A stretch of 64,000 bases of DNA from CAIUGU01 sp965279735 (GCA_965279735.1 OZ257260.1:806001-870000); one strand, 5' to 3'; shown: positions 35,024-43,143, counted from the first letter of the stretch. Made by a program: numbers and translations. The notes: a model not told the origin generated them from the letters alone.

Positions 35024-36334
35024 TCATGGCGTAGTCACTGGCGGGTCAATGGGGCGAAGATACTTGCGCGCGCCGCCTTGCGAACCTGTGGTCATTGGCG
35101 ATTCCATTACCTGTTGCGTGGACTTCAGCCACTCGACCGCATCGCGGATTGCTTTCTGGTTCATGCCTTGCTCCCGAGCGATAGGCTCTATGGAGCGACC
35201 GGTCGGGAAGTACCCCTCTTTGACCTGCTCGCGGAGCAGCGTCCAAATCTTGTGGGCGTTCGCGAGGAGTACGGCGTTGTGGCCTTCCATGTGGTCATAG
35301 CGTTCGAACAAGTAGCCGCGCCGCTTTATGAACAAGTCCGGTTGCGGGGGCGCGTGACTGACCTTGGGACGAGCGAGAATCAAGCCAACGTCGCCGGGTT
35401 TGAGTTCGTCGCCAGTAGCGTCCAGCCACTTGTCCGGCTCGAGCGACTGCAGAACGTGGACCATGCGGCTTCCGTCCGCGAATGCGCTACCGCCGCGCCC
35501 CGCATATTGATCGGTGGACGAACTTCGCGCAGCCTGCTTTCCTGTGTGGTGGATGTAGATGACGCCGCACTTCAGCGCGTTGCGGATCTTGCGACCGGCT
35601 TCTATGAGTCCTTGCTCAGCGTCATTGACGCGGCTCTCGCCAACGCCGAAAGACACCGCCGGATCGATGAAGATGATTGCTGGATGCAGGTCTGCGGCTG
35701 CCCGAATCAAGTTATCGACCGCAGCGTGCGGAATCACTACGTCCTTCTTGACTGTGGTCAAACGAAAGCCGCTGCCTGATAGGTCGGCGATAAACACGTT
35801 GTCCCTGATTCTCTGCAGCTCCACCTCGCCCAAGTTCATCTGTCGCGCGATGAGCTTCAACCGCGCCACCAGCATCTCGCGGCTGTCCTCTGCCGTGAGG
35901 AATAGCACGGGGCCATCGTTGATAATCTGATGACCGAATAGCGGACGGCGAAGCACTATGTGAATTGCCTCGAACAGTACCAGCGTCGTCTTGCCGGTTC
36001 CGCCCGGTGCAATGAATACGCCGACGTCCTCGAAGAACCAGTTGTCTACGATGCAGTAAGGGCTGGCATGAGCGGCGTGCCATTCCTCGGTGTCAATGCG
36101 GTCAGGCATTACGAACGCTGCTGCGCGCTGCGCCTCCTGATCTGCAAGTTCGAACGCGGTTAGCTGAGCGCGTGGTCTTGCCACGGGCGGGTCATCGTTC
36201 CACCAGATACCTTGACCGGGTTTCAGGTTCTTTCTGTGTGCTGCCAGCAAATGATCGAAGCCGGGAAGGGCAATGCCACTGGGCTGTTGCGATGAGTCGG
36301 GCTGTGGTCCTACGCTGTCTTTGCGTTGAGTCAT
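35024..36334 (-). CDS. RepA-like hexameric helicase / AAA ATPase
   Basis: The 436-residue protein starts MTQRKDSV. A long in-frame extension to 36511 is not used because it is compositionally unlike the rest. It has Walker A APGGTGKTT (109-117), a second conserved acidic LFLTAED, Walker B AIIFIDP (219-225) and sensor IHHTGK (261-266). The order and motifs match the RepA family (AAA_25) of RSF1010-like plasmid helicases. The C-terminal part (EGYFPTGRSIEPIAREQGMNQKAIRDAVEWL) is helix-turn-helix-like. It probably unwinds the nearby repeat cluster. It is in a leftward series with the HTH gene and the integrase. Confidence 0.85.
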   Translation of the reverse strand: MTQRKDSVGPQPDSSQQPSGIALPGFDHLLAAHRKNLKPGQGIWWNDDPPVARPRAQLTAFELADQEAQRAAAFVMPDRIDTEEWHAAHASPYCIVDNWFFEDVGVFIAPGGTGKTTLVLFEAIHIVLRRPLFGHQIINDGPVLFLTAEDSREMLVARLKLIARQMNLGEVELQRIRDNVFIADLSGSGFRLTTVKKDVVIPHAAVDNLIRAAADLHPAIIFIDPAVSFGVGESRVNDAEQGLIEAGRKIRNALKCGVIYIHHTGKQAARSSSTDQYAGRGGSAFADGSRMVHVLQSLEPDKWLDATGDELKPGDVGLILARPKVSHAPPQPDLFIKRRGYLFERYDHMEGHNAVLLANAHKIWTLLREQVKEGYFPTGRSIEPIAREQGMNQKAIRDAVEWLKSTQQVMESPMTTGSQGGARKYLRPIDPPVTTP

Positions 36335-36492
36335 GTTTGATACCTTGGGCGGCGTCGGGGCGGGCATCCCACGCCGCCCTTTTCTTGAGCGGCAACTTGC
36401 TATGGGCTTACGTGCGCGCGGGCGACGCGCGTAAGCGTGCAAGTTCATTGGATGCAGTACCCCGCATCCACCAAATTCTATGTTTGGTGGAT

Positions 36493-36708
36493 TCAGGCGC
36501 TCGCGGCGCAAGGTGCTTTCTGACTGGTGCTGGTGCGAACCTGCGCTGCCATCCAGCTTCGAAGGGTCGCAGGGTAGTAGTAGACCAGTGCGCCGATCTT
36601 CTCGTAGGTCGGGCCTTTGCCTTGGGTGCGCCAGATGCGCAAGGTCGAGGGTTTAATGCCGAGTATGTCGGCCGCCTGAATCGTGTTGAGTTTCTCGGGC
36701 TTTTCCAT
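36493..36708 (-). CDS. excisionase/AlpA-like HTH protein
   Basis: The 71-residue protein starts MEKPEKLNTIQAADILGIKPSTLRIWRTQGKGPTYEKIGALVYYY. It has the MerR-type winged helix-turn-helix shared by recombination directionality factors and AlpA-like activators. Position between integrase and replication helicase fits an excisionase or regulator of the element. Two upstream in-frame ATGs extending to 36780 are not favoured. Confidence 0.82.
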   Translation of the reverse strand: MEKPEKLNTIQAADILGIKPSTLRIWRTQGKGPTYEKIGALVYYYPATLRSWMAAQVRTSTSQKAPCAASA

Positions 36709-36852
36709 GTGAGCGGTTCTCGGGGTGCAATCGGCGCTCGTGTTATCGAGTTCCAATTCCCCGCCGCTTACCCATGGCAAGCTTTTCGATAGTTGCTGTG
36801 TCCGGGTTGGATAACCGGCTTAGAGCAATACAGGCGAAGTTGTTACGGCGTT

Positions 36853-36881
36853 TTTATAAAGCGCTGTGCGTGTATGCGCAA
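36853..36881 (-). promoter_or_regulatory. putative promoter of the HTH gene
   Basis: Read on the minus strand, TTGCGC (36881-36876) and TATAAA (36858-36853) are 17 bp apart. They would give a leader of about 140 nt before the HTH gene. This would allow replication genes to be expressed separately from the integrase. Confidence 0.4.
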
Positions 36882-36921
36882 GCAAAATATGTCGCCCAGT
36901 AAGCGGACATTGCGCTGCTGT

Positions 36922-38226
36922 CTACGCGCGCAGTGGGACAACATTGGATCCGTTTGCCTGAGACCGCGCGACGTTGGCTTTCATCTCGATCCAATCGGCG
37001 ATCTTTTGCACCTCTGGATACATGTACTGGAGTCGCTTCGTCTCAAGGTAATGTTTCGTTGTCACCGTCGAAGGTTTGTGCGATGTCAAAAGCTCGATGC
37101 GATATAGGTCGAGGTTCAATTCCATTACCCCGTAACACGTGAACGATCGGCGCGCGTCGTGACTGGAAAGTTCAATGCCAGCAATTTTGGATATGCGCTC
37201 CCAGAGCCACGCAGGGCTGCTGACATGCTGCTTCGGGTTCTTACCCGGAAAGACATAGGGGTTGCCTTTCACGCGCGACCGCTCGTTGAGCAGCGTCACG
37301 GCCTGCTTGGACAGCGGTAGATAAATGGGCCTGCGATTCTTCGGGTCCGGAAGATGCCAGAAGCAATTCTTCTCATCATCCTCAAGGTGGACGTTCTCCC
37401 ACAACAGTTTCTGAGGCTCTCCAAGTCTGCTGCCGGTGAGAAATTGGAACATCGTCAGGTCGATGGTGGAGAGGGTAGGCGTCACATAGGTCACGTCACG
37501 CAGGTCGGAGAGCAGGTTCCACACGGCGCCGATGCGGTTCGCCGGGACGTAGGTATCGCGTTCCTGCAGGGTGATCCACTGGTCTCGTAGCGCAGACACC
37601 GGGTTGGACACGACCACGGGTGTCCCATCCGCCTTCTTGTAGTTGCGCGCAGCGTAGTTGATGAGCGCGCGAAGGATGGCGAACGCTTGATTGGCCTGTC
37701 CCGGTGACCCGCCTTCGCGGTCGCCGTGTAGCCCGCCCGTGAGCATGTCGCGATAGCCCTTTCGGCAGTAGGCTTCTGTGATGGACGCGATGGGCTTGTG
37801 CTCGTGGTCCTTGAAGTTTGTGGTCACTACCCGCTCGATCTGTTCTTTGCTGCTGTCCTTCAGCTTGCCGGGGCGGTCCACATAGGCGTCCGCGACTTGG
37901 CGCAATGTGACGTTGGCGCTGTCGTCCCGCTGGACCTTCGGTCGGGAGTCAATGCCGAGGTGCATGCTCCGCAGATGCTCCCGCGCAGCGTCGCGCGCTT
38001 GCTCAACGGTGAATACCCCATGTGGGCCGATGGTGATACGGCGTTCTGTCCCGTTGACCCGGCCTTGGACAACGAAGGTGCATTTTCCGTCGCGGGTGAA
38101 GCGAGCGCCGAAGCCGCGCGTCTCACTGTCCCAAGCGAACGCGACCTTTATGGGTTCACCTCGACGGTCAACCTTGTCCCTTGGAAATTGAAAGTCATCA
38201 ACGATACGTTTGGTGAGCTTTGGCAC
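36922..38226 (-). CDS. tyrosine-family site-specific integrase
   Basis: The 434-residue protein is read from GTG 38226, preceded by AGGGG 7 to 8 nt upstream. It starts VPKLTKRIVDDFQFP and has an N-terminal DUF4102-like arm-binding domain with TIGPHGVFTVEQARDAAREHL, a core-binding domain (about 105-195) and the catalytic domain. Catalytic residues are Arg267 (TGSR), His356 and Arg359 (HDAR), His383 and the nucleophile Tyr393 (KHYLE). It sits 153 bp from the right att core, as is usual for tRNA-targeting elements. A longer frame to 38298 lacks a plausible start. Confidence 0.95.
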   Translation of the reverse strand: MPKLTKRIVDDFQFPRDKVDRRGEPIKVAFAWDSETRGFGARFTRDGKCTFVVQGRVNGTERRITIGPHGVFTVEQARDAAREHLRSMHLGIDSRPKVQRDDSANVTLRQVADAYVDRPGKLKDSSKEQIERVVTTNFKDHEHKPIASITEAYCRKGYRDMLTGGLHGDREGGSPGQANQAFAILRALINYAARNYKKADGTPVVVSNPVSALRDQWITLQERDTYVPANRIGAVWNLLSDLRDVTYVTPTLSTIDLTMFQFLTGSRLGEPQKLLWENVHLEDDEKNCFWHLPDPKNRRPIYLPLSKQAVTLLNERSRVKGNPYVFPGKNPKQHVSSPAWLWERISKIAGIELSSHDARRSFTCYGVMELNLDLYRIELLTSHKPSTVTTKHYLETKRLQYMYPEVQKIADWIEMKANVARSQANGSNVVPLRA

Positions 38227-38241
38227 TCGTCGTCCCCTGTT

Positions 38242-38269
38242 GTAAGCGCTGTGTAAGCAACAGGGGTAA
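38242..38269 (+). repeat. right-end 28-bp repeat with palindrome
   Basis: GTAAGCGCTGT followed by GTAAGCAACAGGGGTAA, a 24/28 match to 28060-28087. Overlapping it, CCCCTGTTG (38234-38242) and CAACAGGGG (38258-38266) form a perfect 9-bp inverted repeat. It covers the region just upstream of the integrase GTG start, so a protein bound here could both assemble the recombination complex and regulate the integrase. Confidence 0.6.
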
Positions 38270-38340
38270 ACGTAGGGCAACCTTCGCCAACATCGCAATA
38301 CACGTAAGTATCTGTTCGTAAACGGAAACAGACACGCGCA

Positions 38341-38370
38341 AACAGCGGTAAACTTCCATCAACAGCGGTA
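38341..38370 (+). repeat. two 10-bp direct repeats beside attR
   Basis: AACAGCGGTA occurs at 38341-38350 and again at 38361-38370, a spacing of exactly 20 bp (about two helical turns), 8 bp inside the right att core. Arrangement suggests binding sites for integrase or excisionase. Confidence 0.5.
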
Positions 38371-38378
38371 GGGGCAAA

Positions 38379-38436
38379 CTTGAAAACTGCCGAGGAAGCA
38401 ATTCCTCCGTGGGTTCGAATCCCACCCCCTCCGCCA
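38379..38436 (+). pseudogene. attR core and tRNA-Ser(UGA) 3' half
   Basis: The 13-bp core CTTGAAAACTGCC (38379-38391) is followed by variable arm GAGG/CCTC, T arm GTGGG TTCGAAT CCCAC, acceptor strand CCCCTCC, discriminator G and CCA. It completes the stub at 27817-27861. Without its 5' half and promoter it cannot make a tRNA. Confidence 0.9.
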
Positions 38437-38446
38437 TTTTCCCGTG

Positions 38447-38632
38447 TCAGTTGATCTGGCTCTTTTCCCACGGCATCGCCAGCACCAGCAGCATGTACTG
38501 CAGCTCTTCGCGCGAGACGTGGAGCTGGGTCGCGACGTTTTCCATCGGGTACTGGTGACAGATCACCAGATCCCATGCCACCTGGGCGGTCGGGAGATGG
38601 AAGGGGAAAGCGATGGTGGTGGTTGGGGTCAT
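38447..38632 (-). CDS. small HTH-like protein, paralog 1
   Basis: The 61-residue protein contains AWDLVICHQYPMENVATQLHVSREELQYMLLVLA, a pattern like a helix-turn-helix (VATQLHVSREELQYML). It is clearly related to the product at 38915-39094 (AWKMVMHQGLPIASVADQLHTTPERVEYMLLAFA). It ends 11 bp from the split tRNA-Ser 3' half. The pair is divergent across 282 bp. No family name is known to me. Confidence 0.65.
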   Translation of the reverse strand: MTPTTTIAFPFHLPTAQVAWDLVICHQYPMENVATQLHVSREELQYMLLVLAMPWEKSQIN

Positions 38633-38914
38633 GGCCGGTATTCGTGCGGGCAGCGTTGATTGTGTGATTCTGCCGGGCTCCCTGACCTTGCGCCCTCTGG
38701 CATAGCCTCCAGTTGTCCTACGGTAAACCCGTAGTCCGGTGGTTGCGCGCGTCGCGCCGTTCAGTCGTCAGGCCAGCCGTTTTGCATAACTTGCAGGAGA
38801 GGCTTCATTTAAGGGTACGCCTCACGAGGGTTGGCGAACCCGTCCGACTGCGCTCCGCCAGCCGGGAAATCAGAATGCCTGCCAGATGTGACGCCGGGAC
38901 TTGAGGAGTTTTCC

Positions 38915-39094
38915 ATGGCCAGTGCTGTTTACCGACCTTTGCGTGCCCCGGCGGCAATGGCTGCGTGGAAAATGGTGATGCACCAGGGCTTGCCGATCGC
39001 GTCCGTCGCGGATCAGCTCCATACCACTCCCGAGCGCGTTGAATACATGCTGCTCGCCTTCGCCCGGCGACGCGCGGAAAGACTGGCCGCCTGA
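38915..39094 (+). CDS. small HTH-like protein, paralog 2
   Basis: The 59-residue protein is read from ATG 38915 (MASAVYRPLRAPAAMAAWKM). An in-frame start at 38831 would add 28 residues without the conserved character. A GAGG-type ribosome-binding site (TTGAGGAG) precedes ATG. It is paralogous to the minus-strand protein at 38447-38632 over about 34 residues. It may be a DNA-binding protein; there is no direct evidence. It is followed by a hairpin and the convergent MBL-fold gene. Confidence 0.65.
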   Translation: MASAVYRPLRAPAAMAAWKMVMHQGLPIASVADQLHTTPERVEYMLLAFARRRAERLAA

Positions 39095-39104
39095 AAGCGG
39101 CCAG
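39083..39104. terminator. hairpin at the end of the small HTH gene
   Basis: CTGGCCGC, loop CTGAAA and GCGGCCAG make an 8-bp perfect stem overlapping the stop codon. No T run follows, so it may be a weak bidirectional terminator between convergent genes. Confidence 0.4.
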
Positions 39105-39119
39105 CCTCCGCAACAATTC

Positions 39120-40067
39120 CTACCGCGACGCGGTGCCCAGCTCTGCATAGAGCTGCTGCACGAAGCGGTCGGCACTCGCCGCCGCGTTGCCCGTCCGTTC
39201 GTCGTAATCGGCAGTCGGCTTTGTCGCCACGATCTGCTCCACCGTCTTGCCTTCCTTCATCAGCTTCGACACGCGATCACGGATGGTGACCGCCATGTCG
39301 CGATGGGCCACGAGCGCCGCACGATCAGTGATCGGACCATGGCCAGGAACGATCTTCGTTGCCGGGCCCGCGGAGTCGATCATCATGTTGAGCGCGGCCA
39401 CCATGCCGACCAGGGTGCCGCCGTTCGCACGATCGATGTTCGGGTAGCCCACCGAGCGGAAGACATCGCCGGTCATCAGTGCATCGGCTTTCGGCAATCT
39501 TACGAACGTATCGCCATCGGTATGGGCTGGCGGCAACGCGCGGATTTCCACTTCCTCGCCATTCATGTGCAAAGTCAGACGCGTGTCGTAAGTCAGAAGC
39601 GGCAGTGCTGCGGGCGGTGCAGGGACCGCAGGTGCGGCGCCGGCCGGAGCGGGTGCCGGCGAAGCGAGCCTGTTCCGCAGTTTATCCTGCGAAATAATGA
39701 CCGTGCCGAGCTTGGCGAAATTTGCATTGCCACCGGTGTGGTCGCCATGGACATGGGTGTTCACGAGAAAGCGGATGGGTTGGTCGGAAACCTTGCCGAT
39801 AGCCGCGACGATCTTGTCGGTGAGGGGAGCGAACTGCGAATCCACCATGAACACGCCCTCAGGCCCAGTGAGGATGGTGATGCGTCCACCCTGCCCATCC
39901 AGCGCGTAGGCATTGTCGGCGAGCCGTGTTGTGATGATCTCGACCTTGCTGAAATCGGGTGGCGCGGGTGCTGGAGCTGGCGTCGCAGCGTTCACACCCT
40001 GCATGACCAGGAAGCCGAGCGCGCCAAGGCCGGACACCACCGAGACCAGGACAGTTCTTGCCGTCAT
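39120..40067 (-). CDS. MBL-fold metallo-hydrolase, secreted
   Basis: The 315-residue protein has an N-terminal signal peptide (VLVSVVSGLGALGFLVMQGVNAA) and the metallo-beta-lactamase fold: HVHGDHTGG, then PAHTDGDTFVRLPKADALMTGDVF and KIVPGHGP. The metal ligands His, His, Asp, His and Asp are all present. A Pro/Ala-rich insertion (ASPAPAPAGAAPAVPAPPAALP) lies between the first two motifs. The substrate is unknown; many such periplasmic members cleave lactones, thiol esters or beta-lactams. It follows no obvious operon partner. Confidence 0.85.
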   Translation of the reverse strand: MTARTVLVSVVSGLGALGFLVMQGVNAATPAPAPAPPDFSKVEIITTRLADNAYALDGQGGRITILTGPEGVFMVDSQFAPLTDKIVAAIGKVSDQPIRFLVNTHVHGDHTGGNANFAKLGTVIISQDKLRNRLASPAPAPAGAAPAVPAPPAALPLLTYDTRLTLHMNGEEVEIRALPPAHTDGDTFVRLPKADALMTGDVFRSVGYPNIDRANGGTLVGMVAALNMMIDSAGPATKIVPGHGPITDRAALVAHRDMAVTIRDRVSKLMKEGKTVEQIVATKPTADYDERTGNAAASADRFVQQLYAELGTASR

Positions 40068-40227
40068 TGAAATCTCCTCCTGAAACCGGAACCAAGGATG
40101 TTTTTATGAGCAGTCCGGCTGCCGGAGCTTAGCCGACTGGTTGCGGCGTCTCTATGGGAAGCAGGCCATCCAGGCAGCTATTTTTATTGCGGCGATGCGA
40201 TACGTTCTCTGCTCCCGGTGCTCCTCT

Positions 40228-41046
40228 TCAATGCGTCATGGCATAGAGGATGTAGTTGATGCCAAAGCGGTAAGCCAGCGCAGTCATGGGTTCGGGATAG
40301 ACGGGATCGTCTGCGTGTTGCCACGCATCGCCCAAGTCCATGTTGAAATTGATGGCGACCAGCAGCCGTCCCGCGTCATCGTAGACGCCCCGCCAGCGAG
40401 GCGGTCCGCCGGGCATTTCTGCAACGATCTGGCCACCGGGTGCGCGACGTAGATGCCGGCGGCCGGGGATCTGAGTGCGCTGGTCGAGGTCATAAAGAAC
40501 GTGCAGGAGCGTTTCGTCGGGAGCGATCTCGACTACTGCGCGATCGGGAAAGACGCGACGCATGACGCTGTTGAAGACTTCCCATTCATACGCGCCGTGA
40601 AAATCATCCACCACGAGGAAGCCGCCTCGCAGCAGGTATTCGCGCAATAGGCTGGTTTCCGCATCCGACAGTTCCCAGCGCCCGACCTGCTGCGCGAACA
40701 GCCACGGATAATCGAAAATCGAATCGTCCAGCAGGGTGAGGTGCCGGCTGTCGTCGGAACTGCTGACGCGAGTCAGGCGTCTCAAGCCGTGAATGAAATG
40801 GTTCTCGGCTTCCGGGTAGTCGATGCCCCACCAAGGGCGGCCAGGGCCGAAGCGGAAACCCCGGCCCGGATCACCGGCGACGATGTAGATGAGTCGCGCC
40901 ATGTGAAATTCGGCTTCCGGCGCGGCGCCCTCCCGCACACGTGAACGCTCTTGACCAGATACCGGTGACAGGCCCGCTACGGCCGCGACCATGGCGACCA
41001 CCAGCACTCGGCGCAGGAGTTTCGGGGATCGTGGACGGATCTTCAT
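40228..41046 (-). CDS. DUF4159 protein, exported
   Basis: The 272-residue protein starts MKIRPRSPKLLRRVLVVAMVAAVAGLSPVSG, a signal peptide. The mature part has the DUF4159 pattern: RLIYIVAGDPGRGFRFGPGRPWWGIDYPEAENHFIHGLRRLTRV, LLREYLLRGGFLVVDDFHGAYEWE and MPGGPPRWRGVYDDAGRLLVAINFNMDLGDAWQHADD. The family has a glutamine-amidotransferase-like fold with no proven activity, and is often near MoxR and aerotolerance genes, which are not seen here. An in-frame ATG at 41094 would put 16 residues before the signal peptide and is rejected. Confidence 0.82.
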   Translation of the reverse strand: MKIRPRSPKLLRRVLVVAMVAAVAGLSPVSGQERSRVREGAAPEAEFHMARLIYIVAGDPGRGFRFGPGRPWWGIDYPEAENHFIHGLRRLTRVSSSDDSRHLTLLDDSIFDYPWLFAQQVGRWELSDAETSLLREYLLRGGFLVVDDFHGAYEWEVFNSVMRRVFPDRAVVEIAPDETLLHVLYDLDQRTQIPGRRHLRRAPGGQIVAEMPGGPPRWRGVYDDAGRLLVAINFNMDLGDAWQHADDPVYPEPMTALAYRFGINYILYAMTH

Positions 41047-41165
41047 GCGCGGAGCCCAGCCGCTGGCGCGGCCGGTGTCTTCAAGGTTGTACAAAGGTGA
41101 GCCCCGGCGTGTTGTTCTACGCGGAGCGCATCATGTCACAGGAAGACGGGCTGGGAGCAAAACGA

Positions 41166-41195
41166 ACTGTGCCAGCCTTTGACGGCTGGCACAGT
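41166..41195 (-). terminator. terminator of the outer-membrane barrel gene
   Basis: ACTGTGCCAGCC and GGCTGGCACAGT form a 12-bp perfect stem with a 6-nt loop. On the minus strand the stem is followed by TCGTTTTGC. It lies 38 bp after the barrel gene stop. Confidence 0.85.
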
Positions 41196-41233
41196 GGGTA
41201 CTGATGGCAGTCGGGAAGATTTCCCGATACGGA

Positions 41234-42205
41234 TCAGAACGAGAACAGTGCTTCCACGGCGAACGAAGTGCCATCGTCGCTGTCGCCGTAATCATCCAGT
41301 CTGTACTCGGCCACGAGCAACAGGTTGTCGCCGACCTTGTAGCTGGGAGACAGGGTGATGGCGCTATCCTCGGTATAGGTCGCACCGTTGGCGGCTTCGA
41401 TCTTGAAGTCGTGGTAACGGAGGGTGATGCCAAAGGGTCCGGTGGCATAGTTGGCCATCAGCAGGTAGCCATCACCATCACCGTCGGGCAGGAAGGCATC
41501 GGCGCCGTAATCCACCGTGTTGTATTCGGCCGCGAAGGTGAAGCCCGCTACCGCGTACGAAGCCCAGAAATTGATGATGTCCGAATCGCTGTCATCGTCC
41601 GCGGTGTAGAACAGCTTCGCGGTCAGTCCTTCCACGGGCGTCAGGGACACGCCCAGTTCGTATCCCAGGTCATCGGGATCGCGGTCGGTCGGATCGAAAG
41701 CGCTCGTGACGACGGACGCAGTGAAGCCGACCACTCCGCCCTTGTAGGCGGCCGAAATGCCGTTCTGGTAGTAGCCGTAGAAGTATTGGGCGTAGCCGGT
41801 GCCGCTGTACTGGAAGAGCCCGGTCGGCTCTTCAGCTTCCCAACCGGTGTAGCTCAGGAAGCGGCCGACTTTCAGGCTGAACTCGTCGTTGAATGCCTTG
41901 GTGATGTAGGCCTGTTCGACGAAGGTGTCATCGCCGCTGCCCTCGAAGTTTTCGCCGTACTCGATGTCAACCCGGGCGGAGACGCCACCCGAACCGCTGT
42001 ACATGAAGTCCATTTCGAACTGATCGATCCCCGCGGTATCGAAGTCGCTCGCGTTGTCGTCTCCGTCGAAGTTGAAGTACGACATGTCAAGAAAGCCGGC
42101 AACGCTCATGCCGCTGCCGAGTTCGATATCGGCATGTGCGGCCGGGACGGCGCCGACAGCCATGGCGGCAACCGCGCTAGCGATGATTTTTTTCGACAGT
42201 TTCAC
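41234..42205 (-). CDS. outer-membrane beta-barrel (porin-like) protein
   Basis: The 323-residue protein has signal peptide KIIASAVAAMAVGAVPAAHA. Alternating amphipathic strands with aromatic girdles are rich in Asp, Gly and Tyr (YFNFDGDDNASDFD, FYGYYQNGISAAYKGG, LKVGRFLSYTGWEAEEPTGLFQ) and it ends in Phe (ALFSF), the usual beta-barrel C-terminal signature. It looks like the BBP2/OmpL-type porin-like proteins. Its position, divergent from ureG and next to the urea locus, suggests a role in urea or related solute entry. That is inferred only from context. Confidence 0.82.
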   Translation of the reverse strand: MKLSKKIIASAVAAMAVGAVPAAHADIELGSGMSVAGFLDMSYFNFDGDDNASDFDTAGIDQFEMDFMYSGSGGVSARVDIEYGENFEGSGDDTFVEQAYITKAFNDEFSLKVGRFLSYTGWEAEEPTGLFQYSGTGYAQYFYGYYQNGISAAYKGGVVGFTASVVTSAFDPTDRDPDDLGYELGVSLTPVEGLTAKLFYTADDDSDSDIINFWASYAVAGFTFAAEYNTVDYGADAFLPDGDGDGYLLMANYATGPFGITLRYHDFKIEAANGATYTEDSAITLSPSYKVGDNLLLVAEYRLDDYGDSDDGTSFAVEALFSF

Positions 42206-42513
42206 TGGTGAATACTCCCTGGTTGATGAGACAAGACATTTCGCAAATTAAGATTTGTTCAGAAATGATCGTTGGCCGTACGCTAAGGGAGCAGTGCAAC
42301 ATCGGATACTCGTCATTTGACGTAGACGAGTGGCAACGATCCGGAATTTGCGGGTGAATTCATTGCACGACCGATTTCAGTGCGGCCGTGCCCACGCGTT
42401 GCACTCGAATGCAACATGGGCAACACGAGATGTGATGTTGCTGTCCGGCGTATGGACTCGCGCAGCCAAGGCTGGTACTGATGACGGCAATACGCCTAAA
42501 GGGGGTTCTTGCG
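42206..42513. promoter_or_regulatory. shared barrel/ureG control region with TGCAACA sites
   Basis: This 308-bp divergent gap has no coding frame. It holds TGCAACAT at 42295-42302 and 42410-42417, its inverse ATGTTGC at 42435-42441 and a perfect GTTGCA-N6-TGCAAC palindrome at 42398-42415. The inverse TGTTGCA also occurs upstream of urtA at 47695-47701. The sites could be operators for the LuxR-type response regulator encoded next door. Confidence 0.45.
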
Positions 42514-43140
42514 ATGTCGATGCACGCGGATGTGTTGAGGGTTGGAGTGGGCGGGCCGGTCGGGTCGGGGAAGACGGCGCTCGTCGACAGCCTGTGCAAG
42601 CGGATGCGGGACCGTTTCGAGATTGCGGTCGTCACCAATGACATCTACACCCGCGAGGATGCGGAATTCCTGATCCGCAGCCAGGCGCTGACGGCAGACC
42701 GGATCCGGGGCGTGGAAACCGGCGGTTGTCCGCATACCGCGATCCGCGAGGATGCGTCGATGAACCTTGCCGCGATTGACGGGCTCATGAAGGAATTCAC
42801 GAAGCTCGACATGATCATCGTCGAAAGCGGCGGCGACAACCTGGCGGCCACGTTCAGTCCGGAGCTGTCCGACCTGACTCTCTACGTAATTGATGTCGCG
42901 GCAGGCGACAAGATCCCGCGCAAGGGCGGTCCCGGCATCACCCGGTCGGATCTCCTGATCATCAACAAGATCGATTTGGCGCCCCATGTCGGTGCGTCAC
43001 TCGAAGTCATGGATCGCGATGCCCGCAAGATGCGCGGCGAACGGCCCTTCCAGTTCACCAATCTCAAGACAGGGCAGGGCCTCGACCAGGTGATCGACTT
43101 CATCATCTCGCAGGGGATGCTCACGCCCAAGGCTGCGTAA
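42514..43140 (+). CDS. ureG: urease accessory GTPase UreG
   Basis: The 208-residue GTPase starts at MSMHADVLRVGVGGPVGSGKTAL (P-loop GPVGSGKT). Other motifs are TNDIYTREDAEFL, VETGGCPHTAIREDASMN with the nickel-binding CPH, ESGGDNLAATFSPEL and the NKID guanine-specificity motif. UreG supplies nickel to urease with UreD, UreF and UreE. A start 11 codons upstream at 42481 is possible. Unusually it is not next to ureF but 14.3 kb away, before the sensor genes and urt transporter. A GGGGG ribosome-binding site precedes ATG. Confidence 0.96.
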   Translation: MSMHADVLRVGVGGPVGSGKTALVDSLCKRMRDRFEIAVVTNDIYTREDAEFLIRSQALTADRIRGVETGGCPHTAIREDASMNLAAIDGLMKEFTKLDMIIVESGGDNLAATFSPELSDLTLYVIDVAAGDKIPRKGGPGITRSDLLIINKIDLAPHVGASLEVMDRDARKMRGERPFQFTNLKTGQGLDQVIDFIISQGMLTPKAA

Positions 43141-43143
43141 GCG

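Larger units (their letters stand above)
27849..38391. mobile_element. integrative element in tRNA-Ser(UGA)
   Basis: About 10.5 kb lies between two 13-bp att cores within a tRNA-Ser gene. Contents in order: complete tRNA-Ser(UGA), C5-cytosine methyltransferase, NotI-like endonuclease, seven proteins of unknown function, a repeat cluster, a RepA-like helicase, an excisionase-like HTH protein and a tyrosine integrase adjacent to the right end. By eye the base composition is less GC-rich than the flanks. There are no capsid, tail, conjugation or relaxase genes, so it is a small island, perhaps a mobilisable or satellite-type element rather than a prophage or self-transmissible ICE. Confidence 0.88.

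Noticed and set aside
36335..36511. Upstream extension of the RepA-like helicase by 59 codons
   Set aside because: Composition differs from the rest, no ribosome-binding site is seen, and it overlaps the end of the HTH gene. The ATG at 36334 is preferred.
27849..38391. Prophage
   Set aside because: No capsid, portal, terminase, tail or lysis genes; only one DUF5681-like gene hints at phage ancestry.
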